Shown one piece after another: positions 44,826 through 56,656 of a stretch of 64,000 nucleotides of DNA; position 1 is the stretch's first letter, and each line of letters begins with the position of its first letter. Position numbers and translations under genes: made by a program. The stretch spans positions 62,001-126,000 of the forward strand of contig CBDHGH010000001.1 of NCBI GenBank assembly GCA_965263065.1, written 5' to 3'. The notes below the pieces were generated by a model. It saw nothing but the letters and a program-made list of their open reading frames with translations. It was not told the DNA's origin and did no database searches. The stretch is from TK10-74A sp965263065. GTDB lineage: Bacteria; Chloroflexota; Dehalococcoidia; Bin125.

Positions 44826-45656
44826 CTACAGGATCTGGCTGAGGAAGAGCTTCGTGCGATCCTCGCGGGGGTTCTCGAAGAAGTGCTGCGGGGTGCCCTG
44901 CTCGACCAGGGCGCCTTCGTCGAAGAAGAACAGCCGGTCCGCCACCTCCCGCGCGAAGCCCATCTCGTGGGTGACGACGAGCATCGTCATGCCCGACTCG
45001 GCCAGCTCGCGCATCACGTCGAGCACTTCCTTGATCATCTCCGGGTCGAGCGCCGAGGTGGGCTCGTCGAACAGCATGATCTTCGGCTGCATGGCCAGCG
45101 CCCGGGCGATCGCGACGCGCTGCTGCTGCCCGCCCGACAACTGCGCGGGGAACTTGTCGGCCTGCTCGGGGATGCCCACCCGGTCGAGCAGCTCCATCGC
45201 CAACTGGTTCGCCTCGTGCTTGGGCATGTGCCGCACTTTCTGCGGGCCGAGCGTGATGTTGCTCATCACCGAAAGGTGCGGGAAGAGGTTGAACTGCTGG
45301 AAGACCATCCCCACTTCCGAGCGGATGGCCTGCATGATGCGGACATCCTCGTTGAGCTCGGTCCCGTCGATCACGATGCGCCCGGCGTCGTGCTCCTCGA
45401 GCCGATTGAGGCAGCGGATGAACGTCGATTTGCCCGAGCCGGACGGCCCCAGGATGACGACGATCTCGTGCTCCTTGACGGTCAGCGAGACCTCGTCGAG
45501 CGCCTGGAAGTCGCCGAACCACTTCGAGACGCCCTCGGCGATGATGATGTCCGGCGCGCCCACCAGCCGGCCGGCGCGGCCGTTCGCGTCGCTGGTCATG
45601 GGCGCGTCCGCGGGCGCCGGGCCTGCGGTGGATTCAGCGGTCGGTTCTGTCGTCAT
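44826..45656 (-). CDS. aapP: General amino-acid ABC transporter ATP-binding protein
   Basis: 276-residue polar amino-acid-type ATPase. Walker A is GPSGSGKST, the Q loop is VFQQFNLFPH, the signature is LSGGQQQRVAIARAL, Walker B is IMLFDEPTSALDPE and the switch His is in VVTHEMGFAREVADR. An unusual 35-residue Ala/Pro-rich leader precedes the domain; an internal start is possible, but GGAGG is well placed before ATG 45656. It is last in the order SBP - permease - permease - ATPase and ends convergently with the methyltransferase gene. Confidence 0.93.
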   Translation of the reverse strand: MTTEPTAESTAGPAPADAPMTSDANGRAGRLVGAPDIIIAEGVSKWFGDFQALDEVSLTVKEHEIVVILGPSGSGKSTFIRCLNRLEEHDAGRIVIDGTELNEDVRIMQAIRSEVGMVFQQFNLFPHLSVMSNITLGPQKVRHMPKHEANQLAMELLDRVGIPEQADKFPAQLSGGQQQRVAIARALAMQPKIMLFDEPTSALDPEMIKEVLDVMRELAESGMTMLVVTHEMGFAREVADRLFFFDEGALVEQGTPQHFFENPREDRTKLFLSQIL

Positions 45657-45693
45657 GCGGCACCTCCACAGTGCGATCGTACCCAGTGCGATC

Positions 45694-46929
45694 CTATCGT
45701 TCGCCCACGCCCTGGGCGCGCTCCACCCGCTGCGAGATGCGCGACATCATGAATGCCACGATCCAGAAGATCAGCGCGACGAAGAGGTAGGCCTCGATGC
45801 GGTCGGGCGTGAACTGGAACTGCGCGATGGCGGAGTCGGCGTTGCCCTTGAGTTCGCGCAGCGGCAGGATCACGGTCACCAGCGTCGTGTCCTTCCAGAT
45901 CGAGATGGCTTGGCCGACGATCGGCGGGATGGAATTGCGCAGCGCCTGCGGCAGGATGATCAGCCGCAGCGACTGCGAGCGGTTGAGGCCCACGGAGTGG
46001 GCGGCCTCGTACTGGCCGCGCGGCATCGACTGCAGCGCGCCGCGGATGTACTCGGCCATGTAGGCGCCGGTGAAGACCGCGAGCACGACCGCCGCGCGCA
46101 CGACCAGGTCGCCGCCGACCACGTCATCGAGGATGAACAGCGCGACGAACAGCCAGCCGAGCAACGGCGCGCCGCGGACCACTTCGATGTAGGTGGTGCA
46201 GGTCCAGGAGATCGCGCGCATCGACGAGGCGCGCCCGATCGCGAGCGGGATCGCGACGATCAGCCCGCCGACGATGCCCACGGGCGCCAGCACCAGGTTG
46301 AGCACGAAGCCGTCGAGCTCGCGCATGCTGGCGCCACCGCCGGCCATCAGGATGAGCAGCACGATCGGCAGCAGCAGGACGAGCAGGCCGCCGACCATGC
46401 GGTTCTGCATGCTGCGGCGGGGGCCGAATTCGCGCGGCAAGCGGATCGTCAGGGCGTAGCCCGCGTAGAGCATGCCGATCGCGATGAGGAACCAGAGCGA
46501 GGACCAGATCGCCGCGCCGCCGTGGGCCATCAGGAACAGCAGGAACGCCGCGACGACGCCGATGAACAGGTGGTCGCGCTGGCCCAAACCCGACCACGTG
46601 CCGTAGGCAAGCCCGACCGCGAACATCACCGTCGCGATGCTGAACCAGAGCCGCCAGGCCTCCTCGTGCGGGAAGGCGCCGGCGAAGAGCAGCCAGCGGT
46701 TCGAGGTGATCACGCCCCAGTTCGCGTCGATGAAGATGAACCAGATGATCCCGGCCAGCACCAGCCCCAGGAAAATCGTCGTGACGAGCGTGAGCGCGAT
46801 CCCGGCGCGCGAGGCGAAGAGGTTGCGGCGCAGCCAGCTGCGGATGCGCACGGAGCGCGGCCGGCGGGCCCGCTCGCGGTGGGGCGGCAGAACGATCTTC
46901 CGCATTGGCTGTGCGGGCATGTTGACCAT
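45694..46929 (-). CDS. aapM: General amino-acid ABC transporter permease (AapM-like)
   Basis: 411-residue membrane protein. The long N-terminal part with extra helices is characteristic of AapM/BztC-type permeases. The C-terminal HisM-like domain has IEVVRGAPLLGWLFVALFIL and the EAA loop EAAHSVGLNRSQSLRLIILP then QALRNSIPP. GGGAGG precedes ATG 46929. It pairs with AapQ in the inner membrane. Confidence 0.92.
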   Translation of the reverse strand: MVNMPAQPMRKIVLPPHRERARRPRSVRIRSWLRRNLFASRAGIALTLVTTIFLGLVLAGIIWFIFIDANWGVITSNRWLLFAGAFPHEEAWRLWFSIATVMFAVGLAYGTWSGLGQRDHLFIGVVAAFLLFLMAHGGAAIWSSLWFLIAIGMLYAGYALTIRLPREFGPRRSMQNRMVGGLLVLLLPIVLLILMAGGGASMRELDGFVLNLVLAPVGIVGGLIVAIPLAIGRASSMRAISWTCTTYIEVVRGAPLLGWLFVALFILDDVVGGDLVVRAAVVLAVFTGAYMAEYIRGALQSMPRGQYEAAHSVGLNRSQSLRLIILPQALRNSIPPIVGQAISIWKDTTLVTVILPLRELKGNADSAIAQFQFTPDRIEAYLFVALIFWIVAFMMSRISQRVERAQGVGER

Positions 46930-46941
46930 TGGCCCGCCTCC

Positions 46942-48147
46942 CTAGACGTCGTGCGCGGTCACCCGCGCGTTGAAGAAGTTCATCACGGCCGAGATCGTGA
47001 ACGAGACGATCATGTAGGTGACGATGATCACGAAGAACATCTCGAGCGCGTGGCCGGCCTTGTTCTGGACGATCGTGGCGACCCGGAACAGGTCGTCGTA
47101 GAGCACCGCGTAGGCCAGCGACGAGTTCTTGTTGACGTTGAGGTACTGGTTGGTGACGGACGGGAGCATCTGTCGCAGCGCTTGCGGCAGGATGATCAAG
47201 GAGAGCCGCTGGTAGCCGCTGAGGCCCACCGCGCTGGCGGCTTCGGTTTGCCCCCGCGGCAGCGCCTGGATACTGCCGCGCACGATCTCGGCGATGAACG
47301 AGCCGGTGTACATCGTCAGGCCCAGCACCAGCGAGGCGAACTCGGGCTTGATCGTCATGCCCTCGCGGTAGGTCAGCGAGATGCCCGTGTCGTCGACGAT
47401 GGGCCGGTCGATGCTGACCGGCCCCCCCAGCACCAGGAACGAGATCACGGCGCCGGCGGCGAAGATGCCGAAGGCGTAACGGTTGGGATTGAGCGGCCGG
47501 CCGCTCTCGCGCTCGCGCTCCTGGCGCTGCCGGCGCACGCGCATCGCGAAGTAGCCCAGCGCCAGCAGCGCGACGACCCACACGGCCACGAACCAATCGG
47601 GCGAGCCCCACAGGCCGCCGTTGGGGACGGGCCAGGGAATCGCGATGCCGCGCCCGGAGACGAAGAGGGAGTCGCCGACGTTGATCGCGTTCTCGATCCG
47701 CGGGGCGCCCACCAGCAGGATCGCGTACCAGAGCACGACCTGGACCAGCAGCGGGGTGTTGCGGAAGGCCTCGACGAACAGCATCGCCATGCGCGCGACG
47801 AGCCAGTTCGGGGAGAGCCGCGCCACCCCGACGACCACGCCGACCACGGTGGCCAGCATGATTCCGACGAGGACGGCGCGGATCGTCGCCCAGACGCCGA
47901 CGAGGTACATCGTGAGGCGGGAGTTGGTGACGCCGTCGACATCCGTCAGCCACTGGCTGCCGACGGCGAAGCCGGCCGGCTCGCTGAGGAAGCCGAACCC
48001 GAAATCGCGCAGCTCCAACGAGGCGAGCACGTAGGCGAGGACGATCGCCGTGACGGCGACGTAGGCGCCCTGCTTGAGCAGATCACGAAAGCCACGCCGA
48101 TGGATGATCGGGACGTGGACGCTGCCGGTGGGGGCGTGGGTCGACAT
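46942..48147 (-). CDS. aapQ: General amino-acid ABC transporter permease (AapQ-like)
   Basis: 401-residue membrane protein of the AapQ/BztB type. The HisM-like fold is split by a long inserted region between the first conserved block (FVEAFRNTPLLVQVVLWYAI) and the EAA loop block (EAASAVGLSGYQRLSLIILP then QALRQMLPSVTNQYLN). It lies 12 bp upstream of aapM, with the same polarity and clear operon organisation. Confidence 0.92.
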   Translation of the reverse strand: MSTHAPTGSVHVPIIHRRGFRDLLKQGAYVAVTAIVLAYVLASLELRDFGFGFLSEPAGFAVGSQWLTDVDGVTNSRLTMYLVGVWATIRAVLVGIMLATVVGVVVGVARLSPNWLVARMAMLFVEAFRNTPLLVQVVLWYAILLVGAPRIENAINVGDSLFVSGRGIAIPWPVPNGGLWGSPDWFVAVWVVALLALGYFAMRVRRQRQERERESGRPLNPNRYAFGIFAAGAVISFLVLGGPVSIDRPIVDDTGISLTYREGMTIKPEFASLVLGLTMYTGSFIAEIVRGSIQALPRGQTEAASAVGLSGYQRLSLIILPQALRQMLPSVTNQYLNVNKNSSLAYAVLYDDLFRVATIVQNKAGHALEMFFVIIVTYMIVSFTISAVMNFFNARVTAHDV

Positions 48148-48242
48148 CGGGGCCAGCCGAATCCGTGACGACTCAGGGCTGCGCGCAGGGGGCGCGCAGC
48201 GGGCGCTTCATCTGTGCGCGACAGACTACTCCCGGCATGGGC

Positions 48243-48296
48243 AGCGGGGCCACCCCCTGGAGGAGGCAGCCCCGCTTGGCGCCGTGTCGTGGCGCC
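48243..48296 (-). promoter_or_regulatory. Intercistronic hairpins between aapJ and aapQ
   Basis: Two hairpins lie in the 167-bp gap: GGCGCC (48278-48283) with GGCGCC (48291-48296), and AGCGGGGC (48243-48250) with GCCCCGCT (48269-48276). In transporter operons such structures often protect or attenuate the mRNA, so the binding protein is made in excess over the permeases. Confidence 0.5.
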
Positions 48297-48314
48297 GCCT
48301 GCCGCAGGCTGGGC

Positions 48315-49436
48315 CTAGCGGAAAGGCAGTGCGTACTGGATGCCGCCCGCGCCGGCCGGACAGTCGACCGAGTTGTCGATCGCCAGCGCGTTGAGCGTGC
48401 AGGCCCGCGGGATGTTGTCGCCAATGGTGTTGGCGTAGATCTCGCCGTAGTTGCCCACCGCGGCGATCGCGCGCTGGATGAACTGCGCGTTGACGCCGTC
48501 GAAGCCGAGCGTGGCCACGGAGCCGCCCTCATAGGAGACGCCGAGCAGGCGCGCGATGTTCGTGTTGGGCGGGTTCGCCGCCATCGAGGCCACGTTGCTC
48601 CGGGTGATGCCCAGCTCCTCGGCCGCGATCAGGCCGTGAACGACCCAGTTGACCACGTCTTTCCACTCGCTGTCGTAGTCGCGGACGCCGGGCGCCAGCG
48701 GCTCCTTGGAGATGACCTGGCCCAGGATCACGTACTCGTCCCGGTCATCGCGCACCGCGATGCGCGAGGCGAGGTCCGACGAGTCCGCGGTCAGCACGTC
48801 GCAGCGTCCGGCGAAGAAGCTCTCCGCGACATCCTGGCTGAGCCCGCCCAGCGGATCGTAGGTCAGCCCGATGTCGGTGAAGTGGTCGGCCACGTTCTGC
48901 TCGGTGGTCGTCCCGGACTGCACGCAGATGGCGGCGTCGCCCATGTCGGCCGTCGAGTTGATGCCCGAGTCCTTGCGGACGGCGAACGCTTGACCCGTGT
49001 AGAACGTGGTCTGGGCGAAGTCGACGCCCAGCTCGCGGTCCCGCGAGGCGGTGATCGTGGTGGTGCGAATCAGCACGTCGATCTGCTCATCGTTGAGCAA
49101 CTCGAACCGGGTGGAGGCGTCCGACGCGTCGATGAACTCGACCGCGTCCGCGTCGCCCAGCACTGCCGCCGCGATGGCCTTGCAGAACTCGATGTCGAAG
49201 CCCGAGACGCTGCCGTCGGCTTCCTTGAACCCGAACAGCGGCTGCGTCTGCTTGACGCCGCACTTCAACTCGCCACGGTCGACCACGGTCGCCAGCGTGT
49301 CGCCGCGGGCGCCCGAGTCGCCGTCGCCGTCGTCGTCGCCGCCGCACGCCCCAAGGGCGAATGCGGCCAGCACGATGGCCAGCGCGAACACGACGAACGC
49401 GCGCCCCCGATGGCCCCGGTCCAAGAGATCAAGCAT
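48315..49436 (-). CDS. aapJ: Amino-acid ABC transporter substrate-binding lipoprotein (AapJ-like)
   Basis: 373 residues. The signal segment ends in the lipobox ALGACGG, followed by an Asp/Gly spacer and a family 3 solute-binding domain. GELKCGVKQTQPLFGFKEAD, then SGFDIEFCKAIAAAVLGDAD and ELLNDEQIDVLIRTTTITASRDRELGVDF-type segments (shortened here) are typical of AapJ/BztA. It binds polar amino acids outside the membrane for the AapQMP translocator. GGGAGG is 5-6 nt before ATG 49436. First gene of the operon. Confidence 0.93.
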   Translation of the reverse strand: MLDLLDRGHRGRAFVVFALAIVLAAFALGACGGDDDGDGDSGARGDTLATVVDRGELKCGVKQTQPLFGFKEADGSVSGFDIEFCKAIAAAVLGDADAVEFIDASDASTRFELLNDEQIDVLIRTTTITASRDRELGVDFAQTTFYTGQAFAVRKDSGINSTADMGDAAICVQSGTTTEQNVADHFTDIGLTYDPLGGLSQDVAESFFAGRCDVLTADSSDLASRIAVRDDRDEYVILGQVISKEPLAPGVRDYDSEWKDVVNWVVHGLIAAEELGITRSNVASMAANPPNTNIARLLGVSYEGGSVATLGFDGVNAQFIQRAIAAVGNYGEIYANTIGDNIPRACTLNALAIDNSVDCPAGAGGIQYALPFR

Positions 49437-49645
49437 GGGAACCTCCCCAAATCATTCCGGCCCGGTGCGCGCCCCCGTGACCCGCCTGCGGGATGCCGAA
49501 CGGTGCTCACTGGTCTACCAGTCTTTGGCCGGGGATACAAGAGCGCATTACGTCTCGTGCACCGCGAGATGCCGCGTGTCGCGCCGCAGGAGCCGCCGCG
49601 GGGCCGGCGGCGCGACGGCCGGGCGCATCCGGCGGCGGAGATCGG

Positions 49646-49721
49646 TGGTAGCCCCAACGGGATTCGAACCCGTGCTACCAGCTTGAAAGGCTGGCGTCCT
49701 AGGCCTCTAGACGATGGGGCC
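49646..49721 (-). tRNA. tRNA-Glu (anticodon TTC)
   Basis: Cloverleaf read on the minus strand. Acceptor GGCCCCA pairs with TGGGGCT through a G1-U72 wobble, the anticodon loop is CTTTCAA (TTC), the T-loop is GGTTCGAATCC, and 3' ACCA is encoded. 76 nt. It reads GAA and, by wobble, GAG codons. Confidence 0.95.
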
Positions 49722-49810
49722 CCGATGGCGGCTGGACCGCCCGATACAGCCTAGCCTGCGATTCCCCCGCGACACAGACGGCCCGGGCGGCCGCCGGCGC
49801 CGGCCCGCGA

Positions 49811-49816
49811 TACACT
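49811..49816 (+). promoter_or_regulatory. -10-like box TACACT for the KtrA-like gene
   Basis: GATACACTGCTG repeats the context seen at 4751 and 19707. Here it leaves about a 35-nt leader with a ribosome-binding site before ATG 49858. Confidence 0.4.
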
Positions 49817-49820
49817 GCTG

Positions 49821-49854
49821 TCGGCAGCGGAGGAGCGTCGGCAGCGGAGGAGCG
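49821..49854. repeat. 17-bp tandem duplication including the ribosome-binding site
   Basis: TCGGCAGCGGAGGAGCG occurs twice in direct tandem (49821-49837 and 49838-49854) immediately before ATG 49858. Each unit contains GGAGGAG, so the mRNA has two Shine-Dalgarno sequences, the second correctly spaced. Confidence 0.85.
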
Positions 49855-49857
49855 CGC

Positions 49858-50487
49858 ATGCAAGTCGCGGTGCTGGGTCTGGGGCGCTTCGGGCGGCAGC
49901 TCTGCCTCACCCTGGCCGAGCTCGGGCACGACGTCCTGGCCGTCGATCAGAACGCCGCGGGCGTCCAGATCCTGGCCGACGACGTCTCCCGCGCCGCCAC
50001 GGCCGACATCACCGACCTGGACGCGCTGCGCGAACTGGGCGCCGCGCGCATGGACTTCGGCGTCGTGGCGACGGCGGAGCTCGAAGCCAGCGTGCTGGGC
50101 ACCATGAACCTGCACTCCCTGGGCGTCGGCACGATCTTCGCCAAGGCCAGCAGCGAGCGCCACGCCACCATCCTGCGGCGGATCGGCGCCCACCACGTCG
50201 TGCAGCCCGAGGCCGACGGGGGCGAGCGCCTGGCCCATCTGCTGCTCGCGCGGACGGCGCAGGACTACCTCACGCTGACCCCGCAGTACGGCATCGGCGT
50301 CTACGCGGCGCCGGAGGGGCTGCAGGCGCGGCGCCTCGACGACGTGGAGCAGATCGGCACGCGCCGCCTGCTGATGGTCGTGCGGGGCGAGGCGGTGCAG
50401 CTCAACCCGCTGCGCTCCCAGCTCATCGAGCCCGGCGACCTGCTGGTCTTCGCCGGCACCGATGAGGATCTCGCGCGCGGCCTCTGA
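49858..50487 (+). CDS. TrkA/KtrA-like potassium channel regulatory (RCK) protein
   Basis: 209 residues: an N-terminal Rossmann RCK_N domain with GLGRFG at residues 7-12, and a C-terminal TrkA_C domain (RGEAVQLNPLRSQLIEPGDL). It should bind NAD(H) or ATP and gate a KtrB/TrkH-type K+ channel, but no channel gene is adjacent. ATG 49858 has GGAGGAG six bases upstream; the 48-codon extension overlapping the tRNA is rejected. Confidence 0.9.
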   Translation: MQVAVLGLGRFGRQLCLTLAELGHDVLAVDQNAAGVQILADDVSRAATADITDLDALRELGAARMDFGVVATAELEASVLGTMNLHSLGVGTIFAKASSERHATILRRIGAHHVVQPEADGGERLAHLLLARTAQDYLTLTPQYGIGVYAAPEGLQARRLDDVEQIGTRRLLMVVRGEAVQLNPLRSQLIEPGDLLVFAGTDEDLARGL

Positions 50488-50575
50488 CCGTCGCGCCCCT
50501 GCTGACCGCCGCGCCCCGCTGATCGCCGCGATCCCCGGAGACCGATCGCCAGACACGCCGATCCCCAGACACGAC

Positions 50576-50603
50576 GAGAGGCCCCCATCACTGGGGGCCT
50601 CTC
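50576..50603 (-). terminator. Strong 11-bp hairpin between the KtrA-like gene and the rRNA/tRNA unit
   Basis: GAGAGGCCCCC (50576-50586) and GGGGGCCTCTC (50593-50603) form a perfect stem with a 6-nt loop. It lies 10 bp past the 3' end of tRNA-fMet and 88 bp past the KtrA-like stop, so it can terminate both convergent transcripts. There is no long T tract. Confidence 0.7.
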
Positions 50604-50613
50604 GATTGCTGCT

Positions 50614-50688
<75 letters not shown>

Positions 50689-50771
50689 GCGTCGCCCGAA
50701 TGGTGTGCACGCGACCGTTGCGTTGGTGTCCCAACCACCTGAGAACATCACACTGCTGAGGCCGAAGAGCA

Positions 50772-53749
<2,978 letters not shown>

Positions 53750-54012
53750 TGCTCTACGGTCTCAGCATGTGTGATGTACTTCAGATGGTCAGGACAACGA
53801 CGCACACCGCGGTTCCCCCGGGGCATCCGCTGCGCCAGGCGCAGCAAATCCACCACGTGGGAGTCCGGCGTGGCGCCGTCATGACCAGTTTTGCCCAGCT
53901 TGCGCTGGGCCAATTCGTTGGTCGCTCGTGCACACTATTCGGTTGCGAAGGTGACCCAGACCGACCGGCAACGCGTGGAACACGGGCTCCCGGGCGTCTG
54001 GGCAACCCACAC
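53750..54012 (-). other. Leader of the 23S transcript, no gene seen
   Basis: About 250 nt between the predicted start site and the mature 5' end. It includes the 5' half of the processing stem. I find no tRNA, 5S or small RNA in it, and no coding frame that looks real. Confidence 0.55.
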
Positions 54013-54041
54013 AATCTACGCAGGTGGCGGGGGGCTGTCAA
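54013..54041 (-). promoter_or_regulatory. Sigma-70-type promoter of the 23S rRNA gene
   Basis: On the minus strand TTGACA (54041-54036), a 17-bp spacer and TAGATT (54018-54013) form a near-consensus promoter about 260 bp before the 23S 5' end. It shows that the 23S gene is transcribed independently of any 16S gene. Confidence 0.75.
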
Positions 54042-54148
54042 CGCGGCGCGGTGTCGCCGGGGCGTCGTCCGGCGGCGGCGCGGCCCCCGGCCTCCCAGAT
54101 GGAGCGCCGCGGCCGGGCGGCTGGGCGGGCGTGCTCAGGCCGGCGCGC

Positions 54149-55300
54149 TCAGACGGGGCGCCCGGCCCCGGCGTCCTCGCGCATGTGCGCCGGGTCGATG
54201 CCCGCCTGCGCGCACCAGCCCAGATAGGCCGCTGGCAGCACCTCGCTGGGCTTGATCTCGCTGCGCCCGCCCCAGAACACCGCCGTGTAGGCCAGCGGGA
54301 TGCCCGCCTCCTCGAGATGCGCGTCGATCGCCGCCTTGTGCGCCAGCAGCCGCGCCTTGTCGGTCCCGTGCGCCACGCCCATCACGTTGACGTCGTGGAA
54401 CTCCGGCCCGCCCTCGCGCCAGTAGGCGTGGGTCATGATGTGATGGCGGCCCACCTCGCGCCCCGCGTCAAGCTCCCGGCCGGGCGGCACCGCCCAGTGG
54501 AAGAGGGCGTTGTAGCGGGTCACCGGCGGGGCCGCGCCCACCGGCTTGACGTGCTCGAGGAAGGTCGAGAAGCGGCCCACCAGCCCCCGCGCGTCGAGCG
54601 ACTCCGCCACGCGGCAGAACCGCGACAGCGGCACGCCCGCCGCCGCCGCGCGCGGCGCCCAGACGTCGCCGGACAGCGCCCCCGGCGCGAACTCCTCTTT
54701 GAGCCCCTCGACCACGCGCCATTCCTCCGGCGTCAGCGTCGCCACGTTCGTATCGAGCACCCGCCCGGGCTCGGGCGTGCGGGCGCCGGGGGCGATCTCG
54801 CGCCGCCGCACGTGGCCGACGCCCAGCGCGAAGAGGCGCTTGGCGGGCATCAGCCGGAAGCGCGTGGCGCCCGTCTGGCGGCACAGGTAGTCGGCGTGCT
54901 TGCGCAGCGAGAATCCCTGCGGCGTCTTCAGCGTCGTCCACAGGCGATAGTGCGCGCCGGGGTTGGCCGCGTCCGTCGTGCGCACGACCACGTGCCCCGA
55001 GAACGGGTCCTGCTGGAACATGTAGTCGAAGGCGTCGCGCAGCCGATCCTCGGGCACCTCCCAGGCGACGAGCGCGCCGCGCGCCAGGTTCGTGGCCAGC
55101 AGCGTCTGCCGCACCCGGCGGATCGTGCCCGCCGTCAGCATCGCCTGGATGCGCTCCAGCACGACGGCCGCCGGGACGCCGCTGCGCCGCGCGATCTCCC
55201 CCATGGGGTCGCGCTGGAAGCCCTGCAGCTGGTCCTCCGAGATCGCGAGGATGGCGCGATTCGTGGGGTCGTCGATGTGGCAGGGGACGGTAGTGGTCAT
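54149..55300 (-). CDS. Fused Lrp/AsnC-type protein, siroheme decarboxylase-like (AhbAB/NirDL-like)
   Basis: 383 residues forming two Lrp/AsnC-like halves. The first has a helix-turn-helix (MGEIARRSGVPAAVVLERIQ then AMLTAGTIRRVRQTLLATN). The second repeats the pattern (TPEEWRVVEGLKEEF, then GVPLSRFCRVAESLDARGLV). HHIMTHAYWREGGPEFHDVN resembles the His/Tyr/Arg region of siroheme decarboxylases, which make 12,18-didecarboxysiroheme for alternative heme or heme d1. A plain transcriptional regulator is the alternative. ATG 55300 begins the conserved region. It lies 28 bp downstream of the sulfite-oxidase-like gene, likely in one operon. No other heme genes are nearby. Confidence 0.55.
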   Translation of the reverse strand: MTTTVPCHIDDPTNRAILAISEDQLQGFQRDPMGEIARRSGVPAAVVLERIQAMLTAGTIRRVRQTLLATNLARGALVAWEVPEDRLRDAFDYMFQQDPFSGHVVVRTTDAANPGAHYRLWTTLKTPQGFSLRKHADYLCRQTGATRFRLMPAKRLFALGVGHVRRREIAPGARTPEPGRVLDTNVATLTPEEWRVVEGLKEEFAPGALSGDVWAPRAAAAGVPLSRFCRVAESLDARGLVGRFSTFLEHVKPVGAAPPVTRYNALFHWAVPPGRELDAGREVGRHHIMTHAYWREGGPEFHDVNVMGVAHGTDKARLLAHKAAIDAHLEEAGIPLAYTAVFWGGRSEIKPSEVLPAAYLGWCAQAGIDPAHMREDAGAGRPV

Positions 55301-55328
55301 GGGGCGGTGCTGGTCATGGGGCCCGGGA

Positions 55329-55931
55329 CTACGAGTAGCGCTCTTCGGCCCAGGGGTCGCCGCGCAGGTGATAGCCGTACATCTCCCAGAAGCCGGGCCG
55401 GTCCATGGGCAGGATCTCCATGCCCTGCAGCCACTTGGCGCTCTTCCAGAAGTACAGCGACGGCACCACCCCGCGCACCGGGCCCCCATGCACGGCGGGG
55501 ATCGGCTCGCCGTCGTGGGAGAAAGCGATCATCGCGTGGTCGTCTTGCGCCAGGTCGTCCAAGCTGACGTTCGTCGTGTAGCCGCCGTACGAGTGGAACA
55601 TCACCGCCGCGGCCCGCGGCGTGGGCCGCACCTGCCGCAGGATCGTCTCGATCAGGACGCCCTCCCAGTTGTTGTCGAAGCGCGACCAGTGCGTCACGCA
55701 GTGGATGTCGTTCGTGCGCTCCTCCGTGCCCAGGGCCTGGAACTGCTCCCAGTTCCACTCCATCTCCTGCTCGACTTCGCCCCACACGCGCAGGCTCCAG
55801 TCGCGCAGCTCCACGCGCGGTGTCGCCCCGTAGGTGAGGACCGGCCACTGCTCGGTCAGGCGCTGACCGGGCGGCAGGCGGTTGGGCCCGTCGACGCGGT
55901 CCTCGTGCTGCTCGCTGAACAGGGTCGTCAC
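55329..55931 (-). CDS. Sulfite oxidase-like molybdopterin-dependent oxidoreductase
   Basis: 200-residue protein of the sulfite oxidase/MsrP (YedY) Mo-binding fold. The molybdenum-ligand Cys is in DIHCVTHWSRFDNNWEG. AVMFHSYGGYTTNVSLDDL, HGGPVRGVVPSLYFWKSAKW and the final RPGFWEMYGYH are family landmarks. No signal peptide is present, so it may be cytoplasmic. The substrate is unknown. GTG 55931 is the start. It is co-directional with the siroheme decarboxylase-like gene and divergent from lspA. Confidence 0.9.
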   Translation of the reverse strand: MTTLFSEQHEDRVDGPNRLPPGQRLTEQWPVLTYGATPRVELRDWSLRVWGEVEQEMEWNWEQFQALGTEERTNDIHCVTHWSRFDNNWEGVLIETILRQVRPTPRAAAVMFHSYGGYTTNVSLDDLAQDDHAMIAFSHDGEPIPAVHGGPVRGVVPSLYFWKSAKWLQGMEILPMDRPGFWEMYGYHLRGDPWAEERYS

Positions 55932-56052
55932 GTGGCGGCTCCGATCCGAGTGCGGACGCCGCCCGCTGGCGGCGCGGCGGCATGTGTCGGCTGCATGGTA
56001 CGTCGCTCCAGCCTAGTACGCCGCCGCGCGCGGAGCGGACGCACGGCCCGTG

Positions 56053-56058
56053 TACGCT
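56053..56058 (+). promoter_or_regulatory. -10-like box TACGCT, 7 nt before the lspA start
   Basis: TACGCT lies 7 bases before ATG 56066, with no ribosome-binding site between, consistent with a leaderless lspA mRNA. Confidence 0.35.
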
Positions 56059-56065
56059 CGATGTC

Positions 56066-56656
56066 ATGACGACCCAATCCGATGTCTCGCCGGCCCCCGA
56101 GCCGGCCCACGAGTCGGCCGACCCGCCCGTCCCGGCCCGGCGCGCGCTCGGCGGCGTCCGGCGGCGCCTCCGCGAGGGGCGCGCCGGGCGCGGTCGCCAG
56201 GACGCGATCTTCGCGGCCACGGTGCTCGCCTGGGTCGCCTTCGACCAGATCACCAAGCTGATCGTGCGCGGCGCCCTGGCCGAGGGCGACCACGAGCGGC
56301 TGGCGCCGTTCTTCCGCTTCTCGCACTTCGAGAACAGCGGCGGCGCGTTCAACCTCTTCAACGACACCAACAGCCTGCTCGCGGTCTCCGCCCTGATCGC
56401 GATCGTCGTGCTCGGCGTCTACTACCTCTTCCCCGTCGTCGACCACTGGGTGGCGCGGCTGGGCCTGGCGCTGATCCTGGGCGGCGCCGTCGGCAACCTG
56501 CTCGATCGCGTGTACCAGGGCAGCGTGACCGACTTCATCAACTTCAACGAGTTCCCCGCCTTCAACGTGGCCGACGCCGGCATCAACGTGGGCGTCGGCC
56601 TCATCCTCGTCACGCTGGTCGTGCGCGACGCCACGCGATCCGCCCCCCACCGCTGA
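56066..56656 (+). CDS. lspA: Signal peptidase II (prolipoprotein)
   Basis: 196 residues. After a non-conserved 45-residue Pro/Ala/Arg-rich leader come the LspA motifs: FDQITKLIVRG, FENSGGAFNLFNDTNS, GGAVGNLLDRVYQGSVTDF with one catalytic Asp, and FPAFNVADAGINVG with the other. Four membrane helices. It removes signal peptides from diacylated lipoproteins, such as the solute-binding proteins in this window. Its stop overlaps the start of the RluA gene (TGATG). Confidence 0.94.
   Translation: MTTQSDVSPAPEPAHESADPPVPARRALGGVRRRLREGRAGRGRQDAIFAATVLAWVAFDQITKLIVRGALAEGDHERLAPFFRFSHFENSGGAFNLFNDTNSLLAVSALIAIVVLGVYYLFPVVDHWVARLGLALILGGAVGNLLDRVYQGSVTDFINFNEFPAFNVADAGINVGVGLILVTLVVRDATRSAPHR

Noticed and set aside
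44854..48168. 1104-codon open frame on the plus strand
   Set aside because: It is antisense to aapP, aapM and aapQ, which are unambiguous transporter genes.
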